A stretch of 64,000 nucleotides of DNA from Bradyrhizobium sp. PSBB068 (lineage in GTDB: Bacteria; Pseudomonadota; Alphaproteobacteria; Rhizobiales; Xanthobacteraceae): NCBI GenBank assembly GCA_016839165.1, contig CP069300.1, forward strand, positions 124,001 through 188,000, read 5' to 3'. The position numbers and the translations under genes are program-made. The notes beneath the pieces are model-generated. The model did not search any database. It had not been told where the DNA came from and saw nothing but the letters and a program-made list of their open reading frames with translations. The stretch's first letter is position 1. Each line of letters starts with the position of its first letter. Of this stretch, positions 34,127 through 43,251 are shown piece by piece.

Positions 34127-35221
34127 ATGCGCTCACCCGTTAGCCGCCGCCATGTCCTGCAAGGGATGGCGGCGGGGCTGTCGGCCACAGCAGTGCCGCG
34201 CCTCGTGCAGGCACAGGGCGCGAGCCAGCCGGCCCTGACGCCGGGACCGCCCGGCAGGCCGGGCCGTCACCGCGTCGATGAACCGGCCTCGATCGAGGTC
34301 AACGCACGGCCGCTGCCGTCGTTCGACATCCGCGATCGTGCGCGCACGCGGTTCGGTTCGCTGGAATATCGCAGCGGTCTCATTCTGACCTCGTCGTTCG
34401 CCGGCTTCGGCGGCCTCTCTGCGCTCAGGCTTGACGCCAAGGGCGAACGCTTCATCGCGGTCAGCGACCAAGGCACCTGGTTCACCGGCCGCATCGTCTA
34501 TCGCGGCCGCGAGATGGCCGGGCTCGACGATGTCGAGGCGGCGCCGCTGCTCGACGCCCACGGCAAACCGATCACCGCCACCCGCGGCTGGTACGATTCG
34601 GAATCGCTCGCGCTCGACGGCTCGATCGCCTATGTCGGTCTCGAGCGGGTCAACCAGGTGCTGCGCTACGATTTCTCCAAGGGCTTCACGCGGTCGCGCG
34701 GCGAAGTGGTGCCGCTGCCACCGGCTGCGCGCAGGCTGCCCAACAATAAGGGGTTGGAGGCGCTGGTCTTCGTGCCCAGGGCCTTGGCCAAGCCTCAACC
34801 GCTTGCGGGCACGCTGATCGCGTTTTCGGAGCGCGGGCTCGATGCAAGCGGCAATCTCATGGCCTTCCTGGTCGGCGGCAAGACGCCGGGCCAGTTCAGC
34901 ATCCGGCGCACCGAGAATTTCGACATCAGCGATGCGGTGCTGCTGCCGTCGGGCGATCTGTTGATCCTGGAGCGGAAATTCTCCTGGCTCGGCGGCGTCG
35001 GGATCCGCATCCGCCGGCTCGTCCTGTCCGACATCGCGCCCGGCGCCGTCGTCGATGGCCCGGCGATCTTCAACGCCGATCTCGGCAATGAGATCGACAA
35101 CATGGAAGGGATCGACGCCCATGTCAGCGCGGAGGGTGAGACCGTGCTGACCATGGTTTCCGACGACAATTTCTCCCTGATCCAGCGCAATCTGCTGCTG
35201 CAATTCACGCTGGTGGAGTGA
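34127..35221 (+). CDS. Tat-exported esterase-like (phytase-like domain) protein
   Basis: A 364-residue exported protein. The N-terminus has a Tat signal (SRRHVLQGMAAGLSATA) with a cleavage site near VQAQG. The mature part is the phytase-like beta-propeller domain (PF13449 type): FGGLSALRLDAKGERFIAVSD, WYDSESLALDG, NKGLEALVFVP and LGNEIDNMEGIDAH. Family members are called esterase-like activity of phytase, but few have tested substrates. It is the last gene of the cobS-GNAT-cobT unit, yet a role in cobalamin synthesis is not evident; it may simply be co-transcribed. Confidence 0.88.
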   Translation: MRSPVSRRHVLQGMAAGLSATAVPRLVQAQGASQPALTPGPPGRPGRHRVDEPASIEVNARPLPSFDIRDRARTRFGSLEYRSGLILTSSFAGFGGLSALRLDAKGERFIAVSDQGTWFTGRIVYRGREMAGLDDVEAAPLLDAHGKPITATRGWYDSESLALDGSIAYVGLERVNQVLRYDFSKGFTRSRGEVVPLPPAARRLPNNKGLEALVFVPRALAKPQPLAGTLIAFSERGLDASGNLMAFLVGGKTPGQFSIRRTENFDISDAVLLPSGDLLILERKFSWLGGVGIRIRRLVLSDIAPGAVVDGPAIFNADLGNEIDNMEGIDAHVSAEGETVLTMVSDDNFSLIQRNLLLQFTLVE

Positions 35222-35377
35222 GGCATCGCTTCACCTTCCCCTCAAGGGCAGGGCGAACCGACGCCATATCCGCATTGCTGGTCTGCGTCCCGGCCGGTCC
35301 GCCGCTGCTGCCTGTTGGTGATCGCAGCCCCGCCCTCTATCTTGGGCGTGCCCTTTCCCCGATCCCGGATATCCCGC

Positions 35378-36490
35378 ATGAGCACCCTGTTTTCCCCGAT
35401 CGAACTGCGTGGACTCAATCTCGCCAATCGCGTCATGGTCTCGCCGATGTGCCAGTATTCGGCCGACGACGGCTCCGCCAATGATTGGCACTTCACCCAC
35501 ATCAACATGCTGGCGCTGTCGGGTGCCGGGATGTTCTGCATCGAGGCCACCCATGTCGAGGATATCGGGCGGATCACGCCAGGTTGCCTCGGCCTCTATA
35601 GCGACGCCAACGAGGCGGCGCTGAAGCCGATCCTCGCCTCGGTGCGCAAGCATTCCAAGGCGGCGGTCGCGATGCAGCTTGCCCATGCCGGCCGCAAGGC
35701 TTCCAGCCAGCGTCCGTGGGAGGGCGGGCAGTTGATCCCGGTTGCCGACGGCGGCTGGCAGACGGTCGGGCCGTCGGCGGTCCCGCACAAGGACGGCGAG
35801 GCTGCACCGGTGGCGCTCGATGATGCCGGCCTGAAGCGCATTCGCGATGCCTTTGTCGCGGCCGCCAGGCGTGCCGACCGGCTCGGCATCGATGCGCTCG
35901 AGCTGCATGGCGCGCACGGTTATCTGCTGCACCAGTTCCTGTCGCCAATCGCCAACAAACGGACCGACCGGTATGGCGGTTCGCTCGAAAACCGCATGCG
36001 CTTCCCGCTGGAAGTGTTCGACGCGGTGCGCGCAGCATTCCCGGATCATAAGCCGATCGGCATGCGGGTGTCGGCGACCGACTGGGTCGACGGTGCCTGG
36101 GACCTCGCGCAGACCATCGAATTTGCCAAGGAGCTGAAGAAGCGTGGCGTCGACTGGATGGATGTGTCTTCCGGCGGCGTGTCGCCGCTGCAGAAGATTC
36201 CGCTTGGTCCGGGCTACCAGGTGCCGGCGGCGCAGGCGGTGAAGGAAGCGACCGGCGTCACCACGATGGCGGTCGGCCTGATCACCGAAGCGAAGCAGGC
36301 CGAGGAGATCGTCGCATCAGGGAAGGCCGACATGGTCGCGCTCGCCCGCGGCATGCTCTACGACCCACGCTGGGGCTGGCACGCCGCCGCCGAACTTGGC
36401 GGCGAGGTAAGCGCGCCGCCGCAATACTGGCGCTCGCAGCCCTCCACCCAGAAGACGCTGTTCGGCAAGACCACATTCGGCGCGCGGTAG
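35378..36490 (+). CDS. Old yellow enzyme-type NADH:flavin oxidoreductase (YqjM-like)
   Basis: A 370-residue FMN enzyme reducing activated C=C bonds such as enones with NAD(P)H. YqjM-subfamily marks are NRVMVSPMCQYSADDG (with the Cys that tunes the flavin), AMQLAHAGRKAS, ELHGAHGYLLHQFLSP and the RTDRYGGSLENR motif; the C-terminal phosphate-binding GLITEAKQAEEI and LARGMLYDPRW are in place. ATG 35378 (MSTLFSPIEL) is the clear start. The gene is 156 bases after the phytase-like gene and probably has its own promoter. Confidence 0.94.
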   Translation: MSTLFSPIELRGLNLANRVMVSPMCQYSADDGSANDWHFTHINMLALSGAGMFCIEATHVEDIGRITPGCLGLYSDANEAALKPILASVRKHSKAAVAMQLAHAGRKASSQRPWEGGQLIPVADGGWQTVGPSAVPHKDGEAAPVALDDAGLKRIRDAFVAAARRADRLGIDALELHGAHGYLLHQFLSPIANKRTDRYGGSLENRMRFPLEVFDAVRAAFPDHKPIGMRVSATDWVDGAWDLAQTIEFAKELKKRGVDWMDVSSGGVSPLQKIPLGPGYQVPAAQAVKEATGVTTMAVGLITEAKQAEEIVASGKADMVALARGMLYDPRWGWHAAAELGGEVSAPPQYWRSQPSTQKTLFGKTTFGAR

Positions 36491-36673
36491 CGCCATCCGG
36501 GAATCGCGCAGCCTGCAGAATTGTCCCGGATCGCGCGTCGCGCCATCCGGGCTAGCTCTGCGCATCGCCAGGGAATGACGATGTGATCCATTGAGCCATT
36601 GTCCTGCCGCAGCCCGGGCAGCTACTCTCCGATCGCGTGCGGAAGACACGCAACGAACAAGGAGAGGAAACCC

Positions 36674-37774
36674 ATGGAACTCGGATACTTCGCGATGCCG
36701 TCGCATCCGCCGGAGTGCGGACTGAAAGAGGGCCACGATTGGGACCTGCAGGTGCTGCGCTGGCTCGACGAGCTCGGCTACCAGGAAGCCTGGATCGGCG
36801 AGCACCACACCGCGCCCTGGGAGCCGCACCCGTCGCCCGATCTGCTGGTGGCGCAGGCACTGCTGCAGACCAAGAACATCCGCATCGGACCCGGCGGCTT
36901 CCTGCTGCCGTATCACCATCCAGCCGAGCTCGCCAACCGCGTCGCGATGCTTGATCATCTCTCGAACGGGCGGCTCAATTTCGGCGTCGCGGCCTCCGGC
37001 TTGCCGAGCGACTGGGCGATGTTCAACGTCGACGGCATGTCCGGCCAGAACCGCGACATGACCCGCGAGGCGCTCGAGATCATCCTGAAGATGTGGACCG
37101 AGCCGGCCCCGTGGACTCATAAGGGCAAGTTCTGGACGGTGACCAAGCCGGACACGATGTTCGACTTCCTGAAACCCCACATCAAGCCTCAGCAAGCGCC
37201 GCATCCACCGATCGGCGTCGCCGGCCTGTCCAAGAACTCCGACACCTTGAAGCTCGCCGGCGAGCGCGGCTTCATCCCGATGAGCTTGAACCTCAATCCC
37301 GCCTACGTCGGCAGCCACTGGGACTCGGTCGAAGCCGGCGCCGCCAAGACCGGCCGCAAGCCGAGCCGCAAGGACTGGCGGATGGTGCGCGAGGTTTTTG
37401 TCGCCGATACCGATGAAGAGGCCTGGAAGCTCTCGACTGGCGACATGATGGGCCGGATGATGGGCGAGTATTTCCTGCCGCTGCTCGGCCATTTCGGCTT
37501 CAAGGATTATTTGAAGGCATCGCCCGACGTTCCCGACAGCGACGTCACGGTCGAATATTGCGCGCGCAACAACTGGATCGTCGGCTCGCCGGCGACGGTC
37601 ACCGAGAAGATCGAGAAGATCTATCAGGAGGTCGGCGGCTTCGGCGTGCTCTTGGTGTTCGGCTTCGACTACAAGCACAAGCCCGAGGCCTGGCACAATT
37701 CGCTGCGGCTCTTGAAACAGGAAGTGTTGCCGCGGCTGAAGCACCTCGACGCCTCGGTCGGCCGCGCGGCGTAG
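36674..37774 (+). CDS. LLM class flavin-dependent oxidoreductase
   Basis: A 366-residue bacterial-luciferase-like monooxygenase using reduced FMN or F420. The first strand (LGYFAMPSHPP), EAWIGEHHTAPWEPHPSP, the GPGGFLLPYHHPAELANRVA and DHLSNGRLNFGVAASGLPSDW segments are standard. An insertion at 150-185 and the C-terminal ARNNWIVGSPATVTEKIEKI are as in limonene or alkane-type members; the substrate cannot be named. ATG 36674 follows GGAGAGG at 36661. A GC-rich stem-loop lies 17 bases after the stop. Confidence 0.9.
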   Translation: MELGYFAMPSHPPECGLKEGHDWDLQVLRWLDELGYQEAWIGEHHTAPWEPHPSPDLLVAQALLQTKNIRIGPGGFLLPYHHPAELANRVAMLDHLSNGRLNFGVAASGLPSDWAMFNVDGMSGQNRDMTREALEIILKMWTEPAPWTHKGKFWTVTKPDTMFDFLKPHIKPQQAPHPPIGVAGLSKNSDTLKLAGERGFIPMSLNLNPAYVGSHWDSVEAGAAKTGRKPSRKDWRMVREVFVADTDEEAWKLSTGDMMGRMMGEYFLPLLGHFGFKDYLKASPDVPDSDVTVEYCARNNWIVGSPATVTEKIEKIYQEVGGFGVLLVFGFDYKHKPEAWHNSLRLLKQEVLPRLKHLDASVGRAA

Positions 37775-37791
37775 GCGTCAGGATGAACATG

Positions 37792-37815
37792 CGGGGCAGC
37801 CTCAACGCTGCCCCG
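37792..37815 (+). terminator. Stem-loop after LLM oxidoreductase
   Basis: Perfect nine-base arms CGGGGCAGC (37792-37800) and GCTGCCCCG (37807-37815) with a CTCAAC loop, 17 bases after the stop. No T-run follows, so it is a weak or factor-assisted terminator at best. Confidence 0.45.
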
Positions 37816-38084
37816 TGCTTCATGTCCCGCCCGATCTTACGCCCAGTGCATTGTCCGGAGAGCCGCCGCCGACACCGGAATGAATGAAGCGGATCGCACA
37901 GCACCGCAGCAACGGGATCGAGTGCTACCTTGGATCGATCGATCATCATTCCATGCCGCGCTGGGTGTGAATCGGCGCCCAAAAGCATCACGAGGTCGCG
38001 GCCATGTGAGGCGTCACGACTTTCGCGACGTGACGAAAAGGCCTAGCCTGACCGACGGCGCAGTTCATTTGATGAGGCATAGCG
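37816..38084. other. Intergenic, no supported gene
   Basis: Between the LLM oxidoreductase and the membrane protein I see no gene, repeat or RNA. It probably holds the promoter of the gene at 38085. Confidence 0.45.
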
Positions 38085-38504
38085 ATGCGCAGCCGCGTCA
38101 GAAAATTTGCCCATATCCTGGAGCGCTTCGGCCTTGCCCTGGCGGGCGCCGCAAGCGGTCTGTTCGTCGCCATCCATGTCGGCTCGAGCGTGTCGGCGCT
38201 GACCTCGCAGGCGTTCCTGCTGATCATGATGCTGGGCGGCGCGATCGGCTTCTATCTCGGCATCGACACGCCGCCGAAGCTCTTCCACCCGAAGGACGGC
38301 GCCTCGACGCGCAAGATCGACGCGGCGGAACTACTCAGCGCGATCGGCACTTTCCTGGCGACCATGGTGGCGTTCTTCTCGGTTGGTGTCGTCGTGCTGC
38401 GCAGCGAGCCGGATATCGGCTGGACTGCGGCGATCATGGCCGGCTGGGTGCTCGGTGTCGCCATGCAGATCGTCGCCGGCACGATCGCCCGCACCCGGGT
38501 GTAA
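38085..38504 (+). CDS. Four-helix membrane protein of unknown function
   Basis: A 139-residue inner-membrane protein with hydrophobic segments at about 13-30, 40-58, 82-102 and 112-132. A short basic N-terminus (MRSRVRKFAHILERFG) favours a cytoplasmic N-terminus. The loop with FHPKDGASTRKIDAAE lies between helices two and three. No family is recognised. It ends one base before the end of the convergent tetR gene, so the transcripts must overlap. Confidence 0.7.
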   Translation: MRSRVRKFAHILERFGLALAGAASGLFVAIHVGSSVSALTSQAFLLIMMLGGAIGFYLGIDTPPKLFHPKDGASTRKIDAAELLSAIGTFLATMVAFFSVGVVVLRSEPDIGWTAAIMAGWVLGVAMQIVAGTIARTRV

Positions 38505-39125
38505 TTACGCGCCGCGCGCCACGCCCAATCCGGCGAGATGCGTGTCGACGAACTGCGTGAGCCGCTCGCGCAGCATCTCCGGCGGCACCGCGACCATCCG
38601 CTCCTCGAGGCCCAGCGATATGATGCCGTGGACCGCGGAGAACATCATCCGCGACAGTAGCGCGACCTCGTTCGGATCGCGATCGGGCAACAGCCGCACC
38701 AGCGGCGCATGCATCAGCGCGAACGCATCCATCACCATCGCCAGGATATCCTCCGGAAACGGCCGGTCGTCCTCCATCCGGTGCTCGAACAGCGAGCGCA
38801 GCAGATTGGCGTGCTCGCTGGCGAAGCCGAGATAGGCGTCCGCGAGCCCGTGGAGCTGGCGCAGGGGATCCTCGGCCGGGACGGCCTTGAGCCGCGCGGC
38901 CAGGGCCTGAACGGTCTCCCTGTTCACGGTCAGGATCAGGCCGTCGAAGTCGCCGAACTCGTTATAGACGCTGCCGATGGAGCAGCCGGCGGCCTCGGCG
39001 ACATCACGAACCTTCAATGATCTCAATCCTTTAATCGCGATATATCGACGCGCGATCTCGATCAGCAGAGCTCGCCGCTGAAGTTTTTTCCGGTCCCGTC
39101 GTGATTCTTCTTGAACAATGTTCAT
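38505..39125 (-). CDS. TetR family transcriptional regulator
   Basis: A 206-residue repressor. The HTH lies at about 20-60 (ALLIEIARRYIAIKGLRSLK, VRDVAEAAGCSIGSVYNEF), with the ligand and dimer domain after it (TetR_C_33-like, AYLGFASEHANLLRSLFEHR). Start ATG 39125 (MNIVQEESRRDRKK) gives the usual length. It is divergent from a small gene and, further on, the phospholipid acyltransferase fusion. A perfect TTGAGC-GTT-GCTCAA dyad lies 16 bases before its start, likely its operator. Confidence 0.9.
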   Translation of the reverse strand: MNIVQEESRRDRKKLQRRALLIEIARRYIAIKGLRSLKVRDVAEAAGCSIGSVYNEFGDFDGLILTVNRETVQALAARLKAVPAEDPLRQLHGLADAYLGFASEHANLLRSLFEHRMEDDRPFPEDILAMVMDAFALMHAPLVRLLPDRDPNEVALLSRMMFSAVHGIISLGLEERMVAVPPEMLRERLTQFVDTHLAGLGVARGA

Positions 39126-39140
39126 TTTCAGGCTACTAAT

Positions 39141-39155
39141 TTGAGCGTTGCTCAA
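39141..39155. promoter_or_regulatory. Candidate TetR operator
   Basis: Perfect dyad TTGAGC GTT GCTCAA between the divergent tetR-type gene and the 81-residue gene; it is placed where a bound repressor would block both promoters. Confidence 0.6.
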
Positions 39156-39177
39156 GTTGGCATAGGAGGCCACTCAG

Positions 39178-39423
39178 ATGCAGACCCTAGCACTTCAACT
39201 GACCACCACCTTCGTCGATGATGCGATCGAGCTCGTGAAGGGCTTTGGCCGCGTCGTCCACTCGCTGGCGACCGAGCCGATCGAGCGGATCGCCCGTGCC
39301 TGCGACGTCGCGGGCGTGCTGGAGCAGCGGCGCGCCGAGCGCCCGGCGGCACAGCATGGCGGCCGCTGCAAGTCGCGCAACTGCAGCTGGTCGCCGTTCG
39401 GCGGCTTGCGTGAACTGACCTGA
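39178..39423 (+). CDS. Small hypothetical protein divergent from TetR
   Basis: An 81-residue protein. Residues 1-50 are a probable amphipathic helix region (LTTTFVDDAIELVKGFGRVV). The C-terminal part contains GGRCKSRNCSW and is basic. No family recognised. The start ATG 39178 has a strong AGGAGG at 39164-39169. Its position opposite the TetR gene, sharing the operator, suggests it is a direct TetR target. The long acyltransferase gene follows 288 bases later and may or may not share its transcript. Confidence 0.65.
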   Translation: MQTLALQLTTTFVDDAIELVKGFGRVVHSLATEPIERIARACDVAGVLEQRRAERPAAQHGGRCKSRNCSWSPFGGLRELT

Positions 39424-39711
39424 AGCGCTCCGGCCGCAATTGTCGCCGAAACCTCAACAAAGCACTCACCATGTCGCCGCGAGCTGGTCTCGAGATCGAT
39501 CAACCCCAGGTCTGGATAAGGTCTCATACATCTCTGGCGGGCAATGTCGCCGCGGCCCGGCGCGTGTGGATGTGCGCCGGTTCGAACCGAACCGTTGCGG
39601 AAAAGACTAAAGGCTGCGGCATTTCCGTCAATTTCACCCCGTTCACCCATTCTCTGCCCAACCAATTCGCAGACCTGCCAGCGCCGTGCGCGCTAACCCA
39701 AGGAACCGGTC
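39424..39711. other. Intergenic, no supported gene
   Basis: No gene or repeat is evident between the 81-residue gene and the acyltransferase fusion. Confidence 0.4.
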
Positions 39712-42700
39712 ATGATCAAGGAATTGATGACGTCCCGCCGCTTCGCGCCGCTGTTCTGGTCGCAGTTCTGCTCTGCTTTGAACGACAACGTGCTGAAGAA
39801 CGCGCTGGTCATCATGCTGCTGTATGGCGTCGCCAACGAGCAGGGGCCGGCATTGGTTCAGCTCGCGGGTGCGGTGTTTATCTTCCCGTTCTTCGTGCTG
39901 TCGGCACTCGGCGGTGAACTCGCCGACCGCTACGTCAAATCGATCGTCGCCCGCCGGCTGAAGTTCTTCGAGATCTTCGCCGCGGCTTTCGCCGCCGCCG
40001 GTTTCTTCACCCATTCGATCCCGCTGCTGTTCATTGCGCTGGCGCTGTTCGGCATCGTCGCCGCGCTGTTCGGGCCGGTGAAATATGCCGTGCTGCCCGA
40101 CCAACTGTCGGTGTCCGAACTTGCGACCGGCAACGCACTGGTCGAGGGCGCGACCTTCATGGCGATCCTGATCGGCACCATCGCGGGCGGGCTGTTCGTC
40201 GCGGGTGCCAGCCATATGGGCTGGATCTGCGCCGCCGTGGTCGGCCTGTCGGTGCTGTCCTGGGGGTTTGCGTCGCGCATTCCGGTGACACAGCCTTCCG
40301 CGCCTGAGCTTGCCATTACCAAGAACCCGTGGACCTCGACGGTGCGCCTGTTGAAGTCGCTCTATGCCGAGCCGCGGCTGTGGGACGGCATGGTGATCGT
40401 GTCCTGGTTCTGGATGGTCGGCGCGATCGTGCTGTCGCTGCTGCCTGCGCTGATCAAGGAGGGCGTCGGCGGCACCGAGGGCGTGGTCACGCTGTGCCTC
40501 GCGGTGTTCGCGATCGGCATCGCTGCCGGTTCGCTGTTCGCCGCGCAGCTCAGCCATGTTCGGCCGAATCTCGCGCTGGTGCCGATCGGCGCCATCGTGA
40601 TGGGCGTGGTCGGCCTAGACCTCGCACTTGCGATCGCCACCACCTCGCTCGGCAAGGACGTCACCGCGGCTGCGTTCGCGACCTCGTTCGGTGGCTTCCG
40701 CATGCTGGCCGACTTCTTCCTGTTCGCTTTCGGCGGCGGCCTGTTCGTGGTGCCGTCGTTTGCCGCCGTGCAGGCCTGGACCGCGCCGTCCGAGCGCGCC
40801 CGCATCATCGCTGCGGGCAACATTTTGCAGGCGGGCTTCATGGTTGCCGGCGCGGTGTTCGTCGGCGCGCTGCAGGCTACCGGTCTGCCGATCGCCTGGA
40901 TCTTCTTCGGCCTTGCGATCGCGAGCTTCGGCACCGTCTGGTTCGTGCTGACCAAGTGGGGCAAGGAGGGCGTCCGCGATTTCGGCGCGCTGCTGTTCCG
41001 CGCGCTGTTCCGCCTCGAAGTGCGCGGCATGGAGAACCTGCCGCCCGCCGGCACGCGGATGCTGATCGCGCCCAATCACGTCAGTTTGGTCGACGGTCCG
41101 TTGCTGCATGCCATGCTGCCGATCGACGCCAGCTTTGCCGTCGACACCGGCATCGCCAAGGCGTGGTGGGCCAAGCCGTTCCTGAAGATGATCAAGCACT
41201 ACACGATGGACCCGTCGAAGCCGTTGGCTGCGCGCGACCTGATCAAGCTGGTCGCCGCCGGCGAGCCGGTCGTGATCTTCCCGGAAGGCCGCATCACGGT
41301 GTCCGGTTCGCTGATGAAGGTCTATGACGGCACCGCGATGATCGCCGACAAGGCCGATGCGGTGGTCGTTCCGGTCCGCATCGAGGGCGCGCAGCGCTCG
41401 CATCTCAGCTATCTCAAGAACGGCGAGATCAAGCGCTCCTGGTTTCCCAAGGTGACGATCTCGATCCTGCCGCCGGTGAAGCTGCCGGTCGACCAGGCGC
41501 TGAGGGGCAAGGCGCGCCGCAACGCCGCCGGCGCCGCGCTGCAGGACGTCATGATCGATGCCATGGTCCAGAACGCGATGCTCGACCAGACGCTGTTCGA
41601 AGGTCTCGGCCATGCCTATCGCGACCGCGACACCGGCAAGCCTGTTATCGAGGACGCGCTCGGCACCAAGCTGACTTATCGCAAGCTAATCCTCGGGGCG
41701 CAGGTTCTGAGCCGCAAGCTCGAGCAGGGGACCTCGGTAGGCGAAAATGTCGGCGTGCTGTTGCCGAATTCGGCCGGCGTTGCTGTCGTGTTCATGGCGT
41801 TGCAGACCATCGGCCGCGTGCCGGCGATGCTCAACTTCTCGGCCGGGCCGGTCAACGTGCTGGCCGCGATGAAGGCGGCGCAGGTCAAGACCGTGCTGAC
41901 CTCGCAGGCCTTCATCGAGAAGGGCAAGCTCGACAAGCTGATCGCGGCGATGGCCGGCCAGGCACGCGTGATCTATCTCGAGGATGTCAGAGCCGGCATC
42001 AGCCTCTCCGACAAGATTGCGGGCTTCCGCGCCGGCATCGCGCCGCGCATTGCGCGAAGCGCGAATGATCCCGCGGTGATCCTGTTTACCTCGGGTTCGG
42101 AAGGCACGCCGAAGGGCGTCGTGCTGTCCCACCGCAACATCCTCGCCAACGCAGCGCAGGCGCTGGCGCGGGTCGATGCCAATGCCAACGACAAGGTGTT
42201 CAATGTCCTGCCGGTATTCCACTCGTTCGGCCTGACCGGTGGCATGATGATGCCGATCCTCGGCGGCATCCCGATCTTCATGTATCCGTCGCCGCTGCAT
42301 TACCGGATCGTGCCCGAGCTGATCTACCAGACCGGCGCCACCATCCTGTTCGGCACCGACACCTTCCTCACCGGCTACGCCCGCTCGGCGCATGCCTATG
42401 ATTTCCGCACGCTGCGGCTCGTCATCGCCGGCGCGGAAGCGGTGAAGGAGCGCACGCGGCAGGTCTATATGGAGCGCTATGGCATTCGCATCCTCGAGGG
42501 CTACGGCGTCACCGAGACCGCGCCGGTGCTCGCGATGAACACGCCGATGGCCAACCGCCAAGGCACCGTCGGCCGGATTTCGCCGTTGATGCAGTACCGC
42601 CTCGATCCGGTCCCCGGCATCGAGGAGGGCGGCCGGCTGTCGGTGAAGGGGCCGAACGTCATGATCGGCTATCTCCGTGTCGAGAATCCCGGCGTGCTGG

Positions 42701-43164
42701 AGCCGCTGCCCGATGGTTGGCACGACACCGGCGACATCGTCACGGTCGATGCGCAGGGCTTCATCGCGATCAAGGGCCGCGCCAAGCGCTTCGCCAAGAT
42801 CGCGGGCGAAATGGTCTCGCTCTCCGCAGTGGAGGCGATGGCATCGGCGCTGTGGCCGCAGGCGATGTCGGTTGCGGTGACGCTGCCCGATCAACGCAAG
42901 GGCGAGCGCATCGTGCTGCTCACCACCGAGAGGAATGCCGACCGCGCCGCGATGCAGCGCCAGGCCAAGAGCGTCGGCGCCTCGGAGCTTTCGGTGCCTG
43001 CCGACATCCGCGTCGTCGACAAGGTGCCGCTGCTCGGCACCGGCAAGACCGACTATGTTGGAGCGACGGCATTGGCCAAGGAACTCGCCACAGCGCCTGC
43101 GACGCAGTCCGAGCCCGCCGGCGACGAGCCCGAGCCGGAGTCGCTGCAGCAACACGTTGCATGA
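39712..43164 (+). CDS. Fused MFS transporter / acyltransferase / acyl-ACP ligase (LplT-Aas type)
   Basis: An 1150-residue protein joining three activities of lysophospholipid repair. Residues 1-420 are a 12-helix MFS permease like LplT (LFWSQFCSALNDNVLKNAL). Residues 435-640 are a PlsC-type acyltransferase with NHVSLVDGPLL (HX4D) and FPEGRITVSGS. Residues 660-1130 are an AMP-forming acyl ligase with TSGSEGTPKGVVLSHRN, GYGVTETAPVLAMN and WHDTGDIVTVD. In Escherichia coli LplT flips lysophospholipid and Aas re-acylates it; here one chain would do all. Inner membrane, cytoplasmic catalytic domains. Such fusions are known in alphaproteobacteria. The start is ATG 39712 (MIKELMTSRRF). Confidence 0.93.
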   Translation: MIKELMTSRRFAPLFWSQFCSALNDNVLKNALVIMLLYGVANEQGPALVQLAGAVFIFPFFVLSALGGELADRYVKSIVARRLKFFEIFAAAFAAAGFFTHSIPLLFIALALFGIVAALFGPVKYAVLPDQLSVSELATGNALVEGATFMAILIGTIAGGLFVAGASHMGWICAAVVGLSVLSWGFASRIPVTQPSAPELAITKNPWTSTVRLLKSLYAEPRLWDGMVIVSWFWMVGAIVLSLLPALIKEGVGGTEGVVTLCLAVFAIGIAAGSLFAAQLSHVRPNLALVPIGAIVMGVVGLDLALAIATTSLGKDVTAAAFATSFGGFRMLADFFLFAFGGGLFVVPSFAAVQAWTAPSERARIIAAGNILQAGFMVAGAVFVGALQATGLPIAWIFFGLAIASFGTVWFVLTKWGKEGVRDFGALLFRALFRLEVRGMENLPPAGTRMLIAPNHVSLVDGPLLHAMLPIDASFAVDTGIAKAWWAKPFLKMIKHYTMDPSKPLAARDLIKLVAAGEPVVIFPEGRITVSGSLMKVYDGTAMIADKADAVVVPVRIEGAQRSHLSYLKNGEIKRSWFPKVTISILPPVKLPVDQALRGKARRNAAGAALQDVMIDAMVQNAMLDQTLFEGLGHAYRDRDTGKPVIEDALGTKLTYRKLILGAQVLSRKLEQGTSVGENVGVLLPNSAGVAVVFMALQTIGRVPAMLNFSAGPVNVLAAMKAAQVKTVLTSQAFIEKGKLDKLIAAMAGQARVIYLEDVRAGISLSDKIAGFRAGIAPRIARSANDPAVILFTSGSEGTPKGVVLSHRNILANAAQALARVDANANDKVFNVLPVFHSFGLTGGMMMPILGGIPIFMYPSPLHYRIVPELIYQTGATILFGTDTFLTGYARSAHAYDFRTLRLVIAGAEAVKERTRQVYMERYGIRILEGYGVTETAPVLAMNTPMANRQGTVGRISPLMQYRLDPVPGIEEGGRLSVKGPNVMIGYLRVENPGVLEPLPDGWHDTGDIVTVDAQGFIAIKGRAKRFAKIAGEMVSLSAVEAMASALWPQAMSVAVTLPDQRKGERIVLLTTERNADRAAMQRQAKSVGASELSVPADIRVVDKVPLLGTGKTDYVGATALAKELATAPATQSEPAGDEPEPESLQQHVA

Positions 43165-43251
43165 GTCCTGGCATGAGTCTTGGCAGGATGGTTGTGCTTT
43201 TCGGGAGCATGTTGTCAGATAGACGGCAACTGCTCCCGAGAAAGCACGATC

